A stretch of 64,000 bases of DNA from Candidatus Andeanibacterium colombiense (GCA_029202985.1 CP119316.1:3459001-3523000), one strand, 5' to 3'; shown: positions 49,506 through 59,022, numbered from the stretch's first letter. Program-made: numbers and translations. Notes: generated by a model from the letters alone, not told the origin.

Positions 49506-49994
49506 CTAAAGCGTCTTTGTCCACCACTCGGTGGTCAGCGACAAATCCTTGTCGGCGAGGAACCCGGCCTTGGCCCGTTCACGATGCGGGCAGACCACGA
49601 TGATCTGGCGCCACCCCTGCTCCCGGCCATGGGCCATCGCGTGCTCGATCAGCGCTTCGCCGACGCTCTCCCACAATTCCGGATGGGCGACGTGGAAATC
49701 GTCGATCGTCGCGGTCGGGCCGCCCGGATCGACGATCGGCGGAGCGGGGGTAAGCGTCGCAATCAGAAAGCCCTTCAGCGTCCCGCCGAGTTCGGCGGCG
49801 AACATCGTTGTCCTGTCCTGCTGCTCCAGCAGATAGGTGAAAAACCCGGTCTGGATTTCGGCCGAATTGGCGGCCTTGTTCCAGAACACAGGCTCGTAAC
49901 CCTGATATTCGACCCGCTTGGTTTCGAGAATTGCGACCATTGCGGGAATGTCGGCCTGTTCGGCCTTTCGCACCATTACCGGGGCAGCGCTCAT
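49506..49994 (-). CDS. GNAT family acetyltransferase
   Basis: A 162-residue protein with the GNAT fold: VRKAEQADIPAMVAILETKR start, the acetyl-CoA-binding region around residues 110-145 (IEHAMAHGREQGWRQIIVVCPH), and FLADKDLSLTTEWW near the C-terminus, as often in GNATs. The acceptor is unknown. It is divergent from the TetR gene across a 62-bp operator region, so it is a likely target of that repressor. Confidence 0.8.
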   Translation of the reverse strand: MSAAPVMVRKAEQADIPAMVAILETKRVEYQGYEPVFWNKAANSAEIQTGFFTYLLEQQDRTTMFAAELGGTLKGFLIATLTPAPPIVDPGGPTATIDDFHVAHPELWESVGEALIEHAMAHGREQGWRQIIVVCPHRERAKAGFLADKDLSLTTEWWTKTL

Positions 49995-50030
49995 TGGGGT
50001 TCCTTTCGGTGGATGAGTCGGTTATTTTGT

Positions 50031-50058
50031 ACTCAAGTATCAATCTGGACTCCAGTAT
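50031..50058. promoter_or_regulatory. Putative TetR operator between the divergent genes
   Basis: The 10-mer ACTCAAGTAT (50031-50040) recurs as ACTCCAGTAT (50049-50058), an 18-bp period. Each copy contains the inverted ACT-NN-AGT. The second overlaps the TetR start codon. Such spacing matches two dimers binding one operator, allowing autoregulation and control of the GNAT gene. Confidence 0.5.
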
Positions 50059-50650
50059 GGAAAAGCCAATTCGGCCGACCCGGCGGAACATTCGCTCCCT
50101 CAAGAGTGAAACAGCGATCATGGACGCGGCACTGGCCTGCTTCGCCGAACGCGGCATGATCGGGACCTCGATGGAGGAGATCGCCGAACGCGCGGGCGTG
50201 GGGCGGGCGACGATCTATTACAACTTCCTCTCGAAGGACGACATCGCGGTCCGTATCGCCGAGCGGTTCCGGGCGCAGGGCTACGAGGCCTATCTGCGCG
50301 AGCGGGAGGAGGGCGCCGACGCGCTCACCCTGATCCGCTCGTTCTTTCGTTTCGCCGGCACCTGGGTGACCCAGCACCGCGAGGTCGCACTGGTCGCAAC
50401 GCTCGCTTCCGTGCGCGGGGTCGGGCGGAACCCGGATCGTCCGGGGACCAACCAGGTACTGCGCCAGATGGTCGAGGACGCGCAAGCGCAGGGGCAGGTC
50501 GGGCGCTCGGTCGCGGCGGCGACGGTGGCGGGGGCGCTCAACGGACTGCTGCTGCAATGCGCGCTTATCGGCTCGCCCGATCCGGCGGTCAGCCAGGAGG
50601 AGTGGCTGCTCGGCATGGTGAATCTGGTGCTGGAGGGCGCGCGGGGGTAA
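50057..50650 (+). CDS. TetR family transcriptional regulator
   Basis: A 197-residue repressor. The N-terminal HTH is IMDAALACFAERGMIGTSMEEIAERAGVGRATIYYNFLSKDDI, the canonical TetR pattern. The C-terminal domain has ligand-binding helices but no residues suggest a ligand. The ATG at 50057 lies within the second operator half. Probable autorepressor and regulator of the divergent GNAT. Confidence 0.88.
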   Translation: MEKPIRPTRRNIRSLKSETAIMDAALACFAERGMIGTSMEEIAERAGVGRATIYYNFLSKDDIAVRIAERFRAQGYEAYLREREEGADALTLIRSFFRFAGTWVTQHREVALVATLASVRGVGRNPDRPGTNQVLRQMVEDAQAQGQVGRSVAAATVAGALNGLLLQCALIGSPDPAVSQEEWLLGMVNLVLEGARG

Positions 50651-50807
50651 ACGGTCCGCGGGCGAATTCCTCGCAAAAAGGCGCATTTCCCGGCGATGAG
50701 GGCTCCTGCAAGTTTACGCTTAGAACCCTGTCAGCGGCGTCAACTTCGGCCGTCGAATCGAGTGTTTCCCTTGCGAATTCCCGCGCGAGCGGCAATGGAC
50801 CCCCGCG

Positions 50808-52418
50808 ATGACCGACACCGATCTGATCCAAGCCGCAAGCACCTCGAAGTCCTGGCCGTTCCAGGAGGCCCAGCGCCTCGCCAAGCGGTTCCCGGGCGGG
50901 AAACGCGACGATGCGGGCAATCTCGTGCCGGTGCTGTTCGAGACCGGCTATGGTCCGTCGGGCCTGCCGCATATCGGCACCTTCCAGGAGGTGCTGCGGA
51001 CCACGCTGGTGCGCCGCGCCTATGAGACGCTCACCGGCGGGCATCCGACGCGGCTGGTCGCGTTCAGCGACGACATGGACGGGCTCCGCAAGGTGCCGGA
51101 CAATATCCCGGACGGGGAGTTGTTGACGGCCAATCTCCACAAGCCGCTCAGCCGCATTCCCGATCCCTTCGCGGCCGGCTTCGCGAGCTTTTCCGCGCAT
51201 AACAATGCGATGCTGTGCGACTTCCTCGACCGCTTCGGCTTCGATTACGAATTCATCGCGGCGAGCGATCGCTACAATGCCGGTGAATTCGACGATGCGC
51301 TGAAGAACGTGCTGCGCAATTTCGACGCGATCATGGACGTGATGCTGCCGACTTTGCGCGAGGAACGGCGCAAGACCTATTCACCGGTGCTGCCGATCAG
51401 CGAGACCAGCGGGATCGTGTTGCAGGTGCCGGTGACGGTGGTCGATGCCGAGGCCGGAATCGTGCGCTTCGAGGATGACGGACAGGTGATCGAGCAGTCG
51501 ATCCTCGGCGGCAAGGCCAAGCTGCAGTGGAAGGTCGACTGGGCGATGCGCTGGGTCGCGCTCGGCGTCGATTACGAGATGAGCGGCAAGGATCTGACCG
51601 ACAGCGTCACGCAGTCCGGCAAGATCGCGCAGATCCTGGGCGGGCGGAAGCCCGAGGGGATGATCTACGAATTGTTCCTCGACGCGAATGGCGAGAAGAT
51701 CTCCAAGTCCAAGGGCAACGGCCTGACGATCGAGGAATGGTTGACCTATGGCAGCGAGGAATCGCTGAGTTTCTATCTGTTCCGCGAACCGAAGAGCGCA
51801 AAGAGCCTGCACCCGGGGATCATCCCGAAGGCGGTCGACGAATACTGGCAGTTCCGGGCGAAGATTCCCGAGCAGCCAATCGAACAGCAGCTCGGCAACC
51901 CGGTGTGGAACCTGCTGCGTGCGAACGGCTATCACGGCGGGGACGGCGATACGCTGCCGGTCACTTATGGGCTGCTGCTCAACCTCGTCGGCGTGCTCGG
52001 CCCGAATGCGACGCCGGAGCAGGTGTGGAGCTATCTCGGCAATTACATCGCCGATCCGAACCCGGCGGATCACCCCGCGCTCGACGCTCTGGTCGGCAAG
52101 GCGATCGCCTATAACCGCGATTTCGTCGCCTCGACGCTCTTCCGGCGCAAGCCCGAGGCGAATGAGGCGGAGGCGCTGAGGGCGCTCGACGCGGTGCTGG
52201 CGGGGCTTGGCGAGGATGCGGGCGCCGAGAATCTGCAGACCCAGGTCTATGAGATCGGCAAGAACGAGGCCTATGGTTTCGAGTCCCTGCGCGACTGGTT
52301 CAAGGCTTTGTATGAGACCCTGCTCGGATCGAGCCAGGGGCCGCGGATGGGCAGCTTCATTGCGCTTTACGGCGTGGCCAACACCCGCCGGCTGATCGCG
52401 GAGGCGCTGGCCAAGTGA
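50808..52418 (+). CDS. lysK: Lysyl-tRNA synthetase, class I
   Basis: Charges tRNA-Lys. This is the class I type found in archaea and many alphaproteobacteria, not the usual class II LysS. HIGH-like PHIGT (near 54-58) and KMSKS-like KISKSKG are both present, and the 536-residue length fits. The stop overlaps the GTG of the DUF1003 gene. A 157-bp gap upstream after the TetR gene holds its promoter. Confidence 0.96.
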   Translation: MTDTDLIQAASTSKSWPFQEAQRLAKRFPGGKRDDAGNLVPVLFETGYGPSGLPHIGTFQEVLRTTLVRRAYETLTGGHPTRLVAFSDDMDGLRKVPDNIPDGELLTANLHKPLSRIPDPFAAGFASFSAHNNAMLCDFLDRFGFDYEFIAASDRYNAGEFDDALKNVLRNFDAIMDVMLPTLREERRKTYSPVLPISETSGIVLQVPVTVVDAEAGIVRFEDDGQVIEQSILGGKAKLQWKVDWAMRWVALGVDYEMSGKDLTDSVTQSGKIAQILGGRKPEGMIYELFLDANGEKISKSKGNGLTIEEWLTYGSEESLSFYLFREPKSAKSLHPGIIPKAVDEYWQFRAKIPEQPIEQQLGNPVWNLLRANGYHGGDGDTLPVTYGLLLNLVGVLGPNATPEQVWSYLGNYIADPNPADHPALDALVGKAIAYNRDFVASTLFRRKPEANEAEALRALDAVLAGLGEDAGAENLQTQVYEIGKNEAYGFESLRDWFKALYETLLGSSQGPRMGSFIALYGVANTRRLIAEALAK

Positions 52419-52933
52419 AGCGCACGGCCGATCCCAAGCACCTCGCGCGGGAATTGCTCGGCCGCGATTTCGACACGCTCGCGCGCGACGAGCAGCATGT
52501 GCTTGAGCATCTCGCCTCGGCCAAGATGATATGGATGGATGCCGACGAGGCGGCGCAGGCCCATGCGAGCTTCGGCGAGAAGCTGGCCGACCGGGTCGCG
52601 GCGGTCGGCGGTTCGTGGGCCTTCATCGCCGGCTTCGGGATCGTGTTGGTCGGCTGGGTTCTGATCAACAGCCCACTGGTCGAGGCGCTCGGGTTCGAGC
52701 CGTTCGACCGCTATCCGTTCATCTTCCTCAATCTGGTACTCTCGATGCTGGCCGCGGTGCAGGCGCCGATCATCATGATGAGCCAGAACCGCCAGGCGGC
52801 GAAGGACCGGATCGCCGCGCGCCATGATTACGAGGTGAATCTGCGCGCCCAGATGGAGTTGATCCGCTTGTCGCAAAAGGTCGATCGGCTGGTGAAGGCG
52901 ATCTGCAAGGACGGTACCGAAGGCGACGGTTAA
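52415..52933 (+). CDS. DUF1003 membrane protein
   Basis: A 172-residue protein with two transmembrane helices (about 66-88 and 103-125) and a cytoplasmic N-terminus. The DUF1003 pattern is DRVAAVGGSWAFIAGFGIVLVGWVLIN, PFDRYPFIFLNLVLSMLAAVQAPIIMMSQNRQAAKDR, and RAQMELIRLSQKVD. Function unknown. It begins GTG overlapping the lysK stop (GTGA), so it is coupled to lysK. This tandem is conserved enough to suggest a functional or expression link. Confidence 0.88.
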   Translation: MKRTADPKHLARELLGRDFDTLARDEQHVLEHLASAKMIWMDADEAAQAHASFGEKLADRVAAVGGSWAFIAGFGIVLVGWVLINSPLVEALGFEPFDRYPFIFLNLVLSMLAAVQAPIIMMSQNRQAAKDRIAARHDYEVNLRAQMELIRLSQKVDRLVKAICKDGTEGDG

Positions 52934-52943
52934 GTCGTGGGAC

Positions 52944-53627
52944 TCAGCCCCAGTCGCGGGTGCGATACCATTTGGTGATGATGTATTTGCTGCCGGCCTC
53001 GACCGGCATGCCGGCATGCAGGGTCCATTCGTTCGGATCGCCAGCCGCGTCGGAATTGTTCCAGATCAGCAGCGCGCCGGGGCGAGGCTCGATCGACATC
53101 TGCAGCAGCGGGAACCCGGTCGTGCCGCCGGCCTCGACCGCGTTGAGGAACACCATCGCGGTCCACGAACGCTGGCCGCCGCGCGTAACCTCCGCCTGCC
53201 AATAGTCGCGCTCGGTGTCGAACCAGTCGAAATGCTGCTTGAATTCCTGCCCGGGGAGATAGCGCTGGCCCTGCACGGTTTCGCCATATTCACCCGGAAT
53301 GCCAAGCAGATCGTCGATCCGCCGCTGGATCTTGCGGACGAAGCTGTCGTGCGGATCGACGTCGCCGGAATAGGAGGTGCGGTAGGCTCCGGCATAGGCG
53401 GTGTCGAAGGCTTCGGAGGGCTTCGCGTTGCGATCGATCAACTCGATCATCGCGGCGCATTCCACGGGGTTCATGAAATCGCCCAGCGCGAAGAGTTCGG
53501 CCTTGTCGGTCGGGACGCGGTAGATCGTGGGGTGTGCCTTGAGCCGGACACGCACCCTGCGGCCGATCCGCGCGAGGGCGGCCCTGTCCGGATTGGGAGC
53601 GGAGCGCGGCGGAAGCGTGTCGGTCAT
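52944..53627 (-). CDS. 2OG-Fe(II) dioxygenase, prolyl-4-hydroxylase type
   Basis: A 227-residue non-haem iron enzyme. The metal ligands are His132 and Asp134 (QHFDWFD) and His204 (TLHAGMPV). Lys214 (GSKYIITKW) binds the 2-oxoglutarate carboxylate. The fold and EFKQHFDWFD motif are those of prolyl 4-hydroxylase-like proteins. Bacterial relatives hydroxylate proline in small proteins or unknown targets. Convergent with DUF1003. Starts at ATG 53627. Confidence 0.88.
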   Translation of the reverse strand: MTDTLPPRSAPNPDRAALARIGRRVRVRLKAHPTIYRVPTDKAELFALGDFMNPVECAAMIELIDRNAKPSEAFDTAYAGAYRTSYSGDVDPHDSFVRKIQRRIDDLLGIPGEYGETVQGQRYLPGQEFKQHFDWFDTERDYWQAEVTRGGQRSWTAMVFLNAVEAGGTTGFPLLQMSIEPRPGALLIWNNSDAAGDPNEWTLHAGMPVEAGSKYIITKWYRTRDWG

Positions 53628-53672
53628 GGCCGACAGGATCATGGCTCAAGCCCGCCCGTGCGGCAAGACGAA

Positions 53673-53707
53673 GCAAAGCCCCCGACCCAAAGGGGCGGGG
53701 GCTTTGC
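53673..53707. terminator. Strong bidirectional terminator
   Basis: GCAAAGCCCCCG and CGGGGGCTTTGC form a perfect 12-bp stem around an 11-nt loop. The AAAG/CTTT ends make a T-run on either strand. It ends the RcnB-like gene downstream of its stop (minus strand). Confidence 0.85.
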
Positions 53708-53753
53708 CCTGCCTGCCGGTCCACTCTTTCCGGCAGGAGGGTGTATTACGGTC

Positions 53754-54671
53754 TTACCAGAAGAAGTCGTGCATCACGTCGACCACTTCGCCGGAGTAGA
53801 TATCCACCAGCAGCGCATCGTCGTAATAGCGGACCCAGCGATAGGGGCCGTAGGCTTCCGGCAGCCGGTATTCATAGGGATCATCGATCCAGTAGCGGTT
53901 CGAATAGAACAGCGAGTCGAGGTAGAACCCGATGTTCAGCCGCCGATAGGAGTAGTTCCGGTAGGGCGAGTAATAGTTGCCCAGATGGAAGATGCTCCGG
54001 TGGCTGTTGCGGTAGCTCGACCAGTTGTAGCGGCTGTCGTTGCGCCAATGGCTGTCCCACCGGCGATTGTCGTTGCCGCGGCCGCGATTGTCCCACGAAC
54101 CGCCGCGGTGGTCGCGGCCCCGGTTGTCGTAATGGCCATCACGACCGTCGCGATGCTGGCCTTGGGCCGTTCCGCCGCGATTATCACCGCGGTTACCGTC
54201 GCGATTGTCGCCGCCGGGCCGGCCGCCGCCAGGACGGCCACCCTGCCATTGGCCGGGTCCACGATTGTCGCCGCGTTCGGCGACGTGAGTAGGAGCCGGG
54301 CCGCGTGGCGGCGCAGCACGATCCGGTGCTACCCGGACCGGCCCGGAACTGCCGGGGCCGCCGGAACCACGGGGAGCATCGCCTGCGCCGGCCCAGCCAC
54401 GGGGGGCATCCGGACGAGCACCGCCGTCACGCGACGGGCCTGCGCCGCGATTGCCGCCCGCATCGCGCGGCGCGCGTTCGGCCTCGCGAGAGGGTGCCGC
54501 ACGAGGCGCCGGGGTGGGGGAGGCGGATCTTCCGCGGTCGCCCTGCGATCCATGATTGCCCCATCCGCGATCGCCTGGTGCGGCCGAAGCTGCTGAAGGA
54601 AGCGCGGCCACCGCCATGGCGGTAGCGAGCGCAGCGAGTCCACTCGTCTTGAGCAGTCCTCTGATAGTCAT
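53754..54671 (-). CDS. RcnB-family secreted protein
   Basis: A 305-residue periplasmic protein. A signal peptide (1-30, ends ASA) precedes a long low-complexity region rich in Gly, Arg, Asn and Asp (about 32-210), then a tyrosine-rich conserved C-terminal domain with YRWVRYYDDALLVDIYSGEVVDV, which is typical of RcnB. RcnB in Escherichia coli affects nickel and cobalt homeostasis; the role here is unknown. A strong terminator follows the stop. The minus-strand gene upstream encodes another secreted protein. Confidence 0.8.
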   Translation of the reverse strand: MTIRGLLKTSGLAALATAMAVAALPSAASAAPGDRGWGNHGSQGDRGRSASPTPAPRAAPSREAERAPRDAGGNRGAGPSRDGGARPDAPRGWAGAGDAPRGSGGPGSSGPVRVAPDRAAPPRGPAPTHVAERGDNRGPGQWQGGRPGGGRPGGDNRDGNRGDNRGGTAQGQHRDGRDGHYDNRGRDHRGGSWDNRGRGNDNRRWDSHWRNDSRYNWSSYRNSHRSIFHLGNYYSPYRNYSYRRLNIGFYLDSLFYSNRYWIDDPYEYRLPEAYGPYRWVRYYDDALLVDIYSGEVVDVMHDFFW

Positions 54672-54789
54672 TACGGCATCTCCTTATCCGTCATGACCGC
54701 GAGTGGAACGGTCCTGAGTTGATGGATGCCTTCTATGTGATTCGTCCTGACACAATTCTGAACCACCGCGTTGGCGATCGTTCATATTT

Positions 54790-55800
54790 CTATCGCATAA
54801 AATGAACGGCCTGTCCGGGCATGGCCGCCGTGAGTTCGCGTATGCCCTTGCTGTAGATCGCCCGCGCCAGCCGGTTTGCGCCGAACTGAGCCGCCAGCGC
54901 GCTCGGGACGACGCGTGTCCAATAGAGGCGCAGGAGATCCTGCCGGTTGCCCTTGAGCCGCTCGGCGATCGCGGGCGCCTTGTCATAATAGGCGACAATG
55001 TCGTCCATCCCGCCGTGCTGCCGGGCCAGCCATCCGTCGCGGAATGCGCGGAGTGTACGCAATTCCCAGCAATCGTCCGCCAGGCCCACGCCTTCGCAGG
55101 CGGCGGTGGTAAGGAAGCAGCCGACCGAGCCGGCATCGCCGCTGCCCGAGCTGCTGACCTGGTGCGCAGGCCGGCAAGCTCCGGCCTGCGCCTTGCTCAT
55201 CAACGCGGTAAATTGGGGCTGGGCGGACTTATAGGCCTTCGCGAACTCGGCCTTCGGAAAGCTGAACGCATAGCTCGTGCCGGTCGCGTCGCCGTCGGGC
55301 GGGCCGAGCGTCAGCACGACGTCCTGCTTCAGTGCTCCGAACGCATCGCCCGCGCTCGAATTGGTCAGCGTGTCCCAGTGATACTGGGTGGAAGTCTCCA
55401 TCGTATAGCTCTCGGCCAAGCCGTCGATGTTGAGCGCCGCGTCGAAGCTCGGCCCGATATCGCCCTGCGCGACGATATAGGGGTTGCGCACTTCGAGGTC
55501 GTAGCTGGCGAGGGTGCCGTCGGTCTGCCAGTAATAGGCATTGCTGACCATCGCGGTCGGCGAGACCAGCAGTTCCTTGTTCGCCGGCGTGACCTTGTTG
55601 GCCTCGACCTGGATCTGGAACCAGCCGAAAATCGCCGGGTCCTCGTCCTTGGTGAAGAGGTTGCCCCTCGCGCTCGCTATCTTCGAAATCTGCAGCTCGA
55701 ATTCGCAGGCCGGCGTGTCCTGCGCCTGGGCGGCGGCGACCGGCAGCAGCCCGGTGGTGAAGATGACCAGCGCCCTCGCGCGCTTCGCAAAGGATCCCAT
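54790..55800 (-). CDS. Secreted hypothetical protein with CFI-box-like cysteine motif
   Basis: A 336-residue exported protein with a signal peptide (MGSFAKRARALVIFTTGLLP, ends AQA). The body (30-230) is a beta-rich domain of unknown family. The C-terminal third has CFLTTAACEGVGLADDCWEL, resembling the CFI-box motif (CFIATAAYG type) with three cysteines, then LRAFRDGWL and a helical end. No function known. It starts 5 bp after GGGGGCATATC; on the opposite strand lies the ClC gene 102 bp away. Confidence 0.75.
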   Translation of the reverse strand: MGSFAKRARALVIFTTGLLPVAAAQAQDTPACEFELQISKIASARGNLFTKDEDPAIFGWFQIQVEANKVTPANKELLVSPTAMVSNAYYWQTDGTLASYDLEVRNPYIVAQGDIGPSFDAALNIDGLAESYTMETSTQYHWDTLTNSSAGDAFGALKQDVVLTLGPPDGDATGTSYAFSFPKAEFAKAYKSAQPQFTALMSKAQAGACRPAHQVSSSGSGDAGSVGCFLTTAACEGVGLADDCWELRTLRAFRDGWLARQHGGMDDIVAYYDKAPAIAERLKGNRQDLLRLYWTRVVPSALAAQFGANRLARAIYSKGIRELTAAMPGQAVHFMR

Positions 55801-55902
55801 GATATGCCCCCGAGTTTGCCCAGCCCAGCCCGGGGCCGGGCTTACCCCATTTCGCGCAGCGGCACTTGGCGAAATACGCCACCCGCGGCTAAGGGCGCTT
55901 GC

Positions 55903-57222
55903 ATGAAGTGGATTCCGCCAATCGGGCGCGCCGCCGAACTCGAGCCCGCGCAATGGCGTCGCCGGCTCGCGACCTTGATCGGCGCGCTCGGCATAGGCGT
56001 GGTGGCGCTGTTGTTCGCGCGGGCAGGCGATCTTGCGCAGACGAGTTTCGGCCAGCTCTATGCCGCATATCCCTACGCCTGCCTGATCCTGACCCCGGCG
56101 GTCTTCGGGCTGGTCGCCTGGCTGACCGGCAAGATCGCGCTCGAAGCGCGGGGCTCGGGCATCCCGCAGGTGATCGCGGCGGCGCGCAATCCGGCCGGGG
56201 ACGCGGAGCAGGCGTTGGTCTCGCTGCGGGCCGGTGTCGCCAAGCTGCTGTTGACCGTGGCGGCGCTGTTCGGCGGTGCGCCGGTCGGGCGCGAGGGGCC
56301 GACCGTGCAGCTCGGCGCGGCGATCATGGTAGCCGCGCATCGCTGGCTGCGCGTGCCGGTGAGCGCGGGCGTGCTGATCGCGGGCGGGGCGGCGGGTGTC
56401 GCGGCGGCGTTCAACACCCCGCTGGCCGGCATCGCCTTCGCGATCGAGGAACTCGCGGTCGCCTATGAGCAGCGGGTCGCGGTGATGGCGATGGGCGCGG
56501 TGATGATCGCCGGCCTGACCAGCCAGGGGATCGCCGGCGACTACATCTATTTCGGGCAGGTCACCGCCAGCCTGCCGCTGGGCAGCATGCTGATCGCGGC
56601 GCCGCTCGCGGGGATCGCGGGCGGGGCGCTGGGCGGACTGTTCTCGCGCCTGTTCATCGCCTTGCGCGGCCCCGGGGGGCGCTGGACCGCGCTGCTGCGG
56701 CGCCATCCGGTGATCGCGGCGCTGATCTGCGGGATCGTCGTCGCCGGCATCGGCTTCGCGAGCAAGGGCCAGACCTGGGGCACCGGCTACGAACCGACCC
56801 GCGCGATGCTGGCGGGCGAGGGCGGGGCGGCGTGGTTCGGCCCGGCCAAGTTCGTCGCGGCGCTCGCCACTGCGGCCAGCGCGATCCCGGGCGGGATCTT
56901 CGCGCCCTCGCTGTCGATCGGCGCGGGCTTCGGCGGGTTGCTTGCGCCGCTGTTCCAGCCGGAGCAGGCCGGAGCGATCGTGCTGCTCGGCATGGCCGGC
57001 TATTTCACCGGGGTGGTCCGCGCGCCGCTGACCGCGATCATCATCCTGGCCGAGACGACCAATTCGTCGGCGATGATCCTGCCGCTGTTCGCGACCGCGC
57101 TGATCGCCGACTGGGCCGGCGGAATCGTGTGCAAGGAGCGGCTCTACCACCACCTCGCCAAGGGCTTCCTGCCCGAGGCGAAGGCGATGGAACAGGTAAA
57201 GCCGGAACCGCTCAGCGAGTAA
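55903..57222 (+). CDS. ClC family chloride channel/transporter
   Basis: A 439-residue inner-membrane protein with about 16-18 helices. Signature motifs: GSGIPQ (84-89), GREGP (129-133, with gating Glu131), and GGIFAPSLSIGAGFGG, the third Cl-binding loop. The NTPLAGIAFAIEEL stretch carries the proton-path glutamate, indicating a Cl/H antiporter rather than a pure channel. No C-terminal CBS domain is present. Its end overlaps ettA by 11 bp (convergent). Confidence 0.93.
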   Translation: MKWIPPIGRAAELEPAQWRRRLATLIGALGIGVVALLFARAGDLAQTSFGQLYAAYPYACLILTPAVFGLVAWLTGKIALEARGSGIPQVIAAARNPAGDAEQALVSLRAGVAKLLLTVAALFGGAPVGREGPTVQLGAAIMVAAHRWLRVPVSAGVLIAGGAAGVAAAFNTPLAGIAFAIEELAVAYEQRVAVMAMGAVMIAGLTSQGIAGDYIYFGQVTASLPLGSMLIAAPLAGIAGGALGGLFSRLFIALRGPGGRWTALLRRHPVIAALICGIVVAGIGFASKGQTWGTGYEPTRAMLAGEGGAAWFGPAKFVAALATAASAIPGGIFAPSLSIGAGFGGLLAPLFQPEQAGAIVLLGMAGYFTGVVRAPLTAIIILAETTNSSAMILPLFATALIADWAGGIVCKERLYHHLAKGFLPEAKAMEQVKPEPLSE

Positions 57223-58885
57223 GCTTCTTGTAGGCCAGCCGGGTGGGCCGATCCGCGGCGTCGCCCAGACGGCGGCGGCGGTCTTCCTCGTAAGCTTCGA
57301 AATTGCCTTCGAACCATTCGACGTGGCTGTTGCCCTCGAACGCGAGGATGTGGGTCGCGAGGCGGTCTAGGAAGAAGCGGTCGTGGCTGATGACCACCGC
57401 GCAGCCGGCGAAATTCTCGATCGCGTCTTCCAGCGCGGCCAGCGTCTCCACGTCGAGATCGTTGGTCGGTTCGTCGAGCAGCAGCACGTTGCCGCCCTGC
57501 TTGAGCATCTTGGCGAGGTGGACGCGGTTGCGTTCGCCGCCCGAGAGCTTGCCGACGTTCTTCTGCTGGTCCGCGCCCTTGAAGTTGAATGCGCCGACAT
57601 AGGCGCGGGTCGAGGTCTCGTGCTTGTTGACCGTCATGTAATCGAGCCCGTCGGAGATTTCCTCCCACACGTTCTTCGACGGATCGAGATGGTCGCGGCT
57701 CTGGTCGACATAGCCGAGCCGCACCGTCTCGCCGATGCTGACCTCGCCGCTGTCCGGGGTCTCCTGCCCGGTAATGATCTTGAACAGCGTCGATTTGCCC
57801 GCGCCGTTCGGCCCGATCACGCCGACGATCCCGCCGGGCGGAAGCATGAACGACAGATCCTCGAACAGCAGCTTGTCGCCATAGGCCTTCGAGATGTTCT
57901 TCATCTCGATCACCTTGCCGCCGAGGCGCTCGGGCACCTGGATCACGATCTGCGCCTTGCCCGGGCGGCGATCGTTCTGGGCTTCCTGCAACTGTTCGAA
58001 CTTGCGGATACGCGCCTTGCTCTTGGTCTGGCGCGCGGCCGGGGTCTGGCGGATCCACTGGAGCTCTTCCTTGAGCGCCTTGGACCGGCCCGATTCCTCG
58101 CGGTCTTCCTGGTCGAGGCGCTTGGCCTTCTTCTCGAGATAGGTCGAGTAATTGCCTTCGTAAGGAAAGTACTTGCCGCGATCGAGCTCGAGGATCCAGT
58201 CGACCACGTGATCGAGGAAATAGCGGTCGTGGGTGATCATCAGCACCGCGCCGGCATAGTTCTTCAGATGGTTTTCGAGCCATTCGACGCTTTCGGCATC
58301 GAGGTGGTTGGTCGGTTCGTCGAGCAGCAGGATCGAGGGCTTCTGGATCAGCAGGCGGGTCAGCGCGATGCGGCGCTTCTCACCGCCCGAGAGATTGTCG
58401 ACCGGCAGGTCGCCCGGCGGGCAGCGCAAGGCTTCCATCGCCACTTCGAGCTGGTTGTCGAGCGTCCAGCCGTCGACCGCGTCGATCTTCTCCTGCAGCT
58501 CGCCCATTTCGGCGCCGAGCGCATCGAAATCGGCGTCGGGTTCGGCCATCAGCATGCCGATCTCGTTGAACCGCGCGACGAGGTCCGCGGTCTCGCGCGC
58601 GCCATCCTTGACGTTTTCGAGCACGGACTTGCTGGTGTCGAGCTCGGGCTCCTGCGCCAGATAGCCGACGGTGATGTATTCGCCCGGCCAGGCCTCGCCG
58701 GTGAAGTCGGTGTCGATCCCGCCCATGATCTTCATCAGGGTCGATTTGCCGACGCCGTTCGGCCCGACAATGCCGATCTTGGCGCCCTGGTAGAACTGGA
58801 GGTTGATGTCGGACAGCACCGGCTTTTGCGCGCCGGGGAAAGTCTTCGTCATGTTCTTCATGACGTATGCGTATTGGGCGGCCAT
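57212..58885 (-). CDS. ettA: Energy-dependent translational throttle protein EttA (ABC-F)
   Basis: A 557-residue soluble ABC-F ATPase that binds the ribosome and gates the first steps of translation according to ATP level. Two ABC modules: Walker A GPNGVGKST and GPNGAGKST, signature LSGGE in each, and Walker B with catalytic Glu (LLDEPTN). The interdomain linker contains the tRNA-contacting arm. There are no membrane segments. Its end overlaps clc convergently. A 27-nt repeat lies about 140 bp upstream of the start. Confidence 0.95.
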   Translation of the reverse strand: MAAQYAYVMKNMTKTFPGAQKPVLSDINLQFYQGAKIGIVGPNGVGKSTLMKIMGGIDTDFTGEAWPGEYITVGYLAQEPELDTSKSVLENVKDGARETADLVARFNEIGMLMAEPDADFDALGAEMGELQEKIDAVDGWTLDNQLEVAMEALRCPPGDLPVDNLSGGEKRRIALTRLLIQKPSILLLDEPTNHLDAESVEWLENHLKNYAGAVLMITHDRYFLDHVVDWILELDRGKYFPYEGNYSTYLEKKAKRLDQEDREESGRSKALKEELQWIRQTPAARQTKSKARIRKFEQLQEAQNDRRPGKAQIVIQVPERLGGKVIEMKNISKAYGDKLLFEDLSFMLPPGGIVGVIGPNGAGKSTLFKIITGQETPDSGEVSIGETVRLGYVDQSRDHLDPSKNVWEEISDGLDYMTVNKHETSTRAYVGAFNFKGADQQKNVGKLSGGERNRVHLAKMLKQGGNVLLLDEPTNDLDVETLAALEDAIENFAGCAVVISHDRFFLDRLATHILAFEGNSHVEWFEGNFEAYEEDRRRRLGDAADRPTRLAYKKLTR

Positions 58886-59022
58886 CAGTCGTCCTTGCGG
58901 GTGTTCTGGAGTGATTTCGGAGTTGGGCCGCAGATAGGAGCTGCGGGGCCGAGGGGCAAGCGCGGCGGTGCCTCCGCCGAACGAAAAGCGCGCCGCCGCG
59001 GGGCTGCGCCGAAGAGTTGGGG

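Noticed and set aside
54802..55902. N-terminal extension of the ClC gene opposite the secreted CFI-box protein
   Set aside because: The channel starts normally at ATG 55903, and the extension is a shadow of a gene with a signal peptide.
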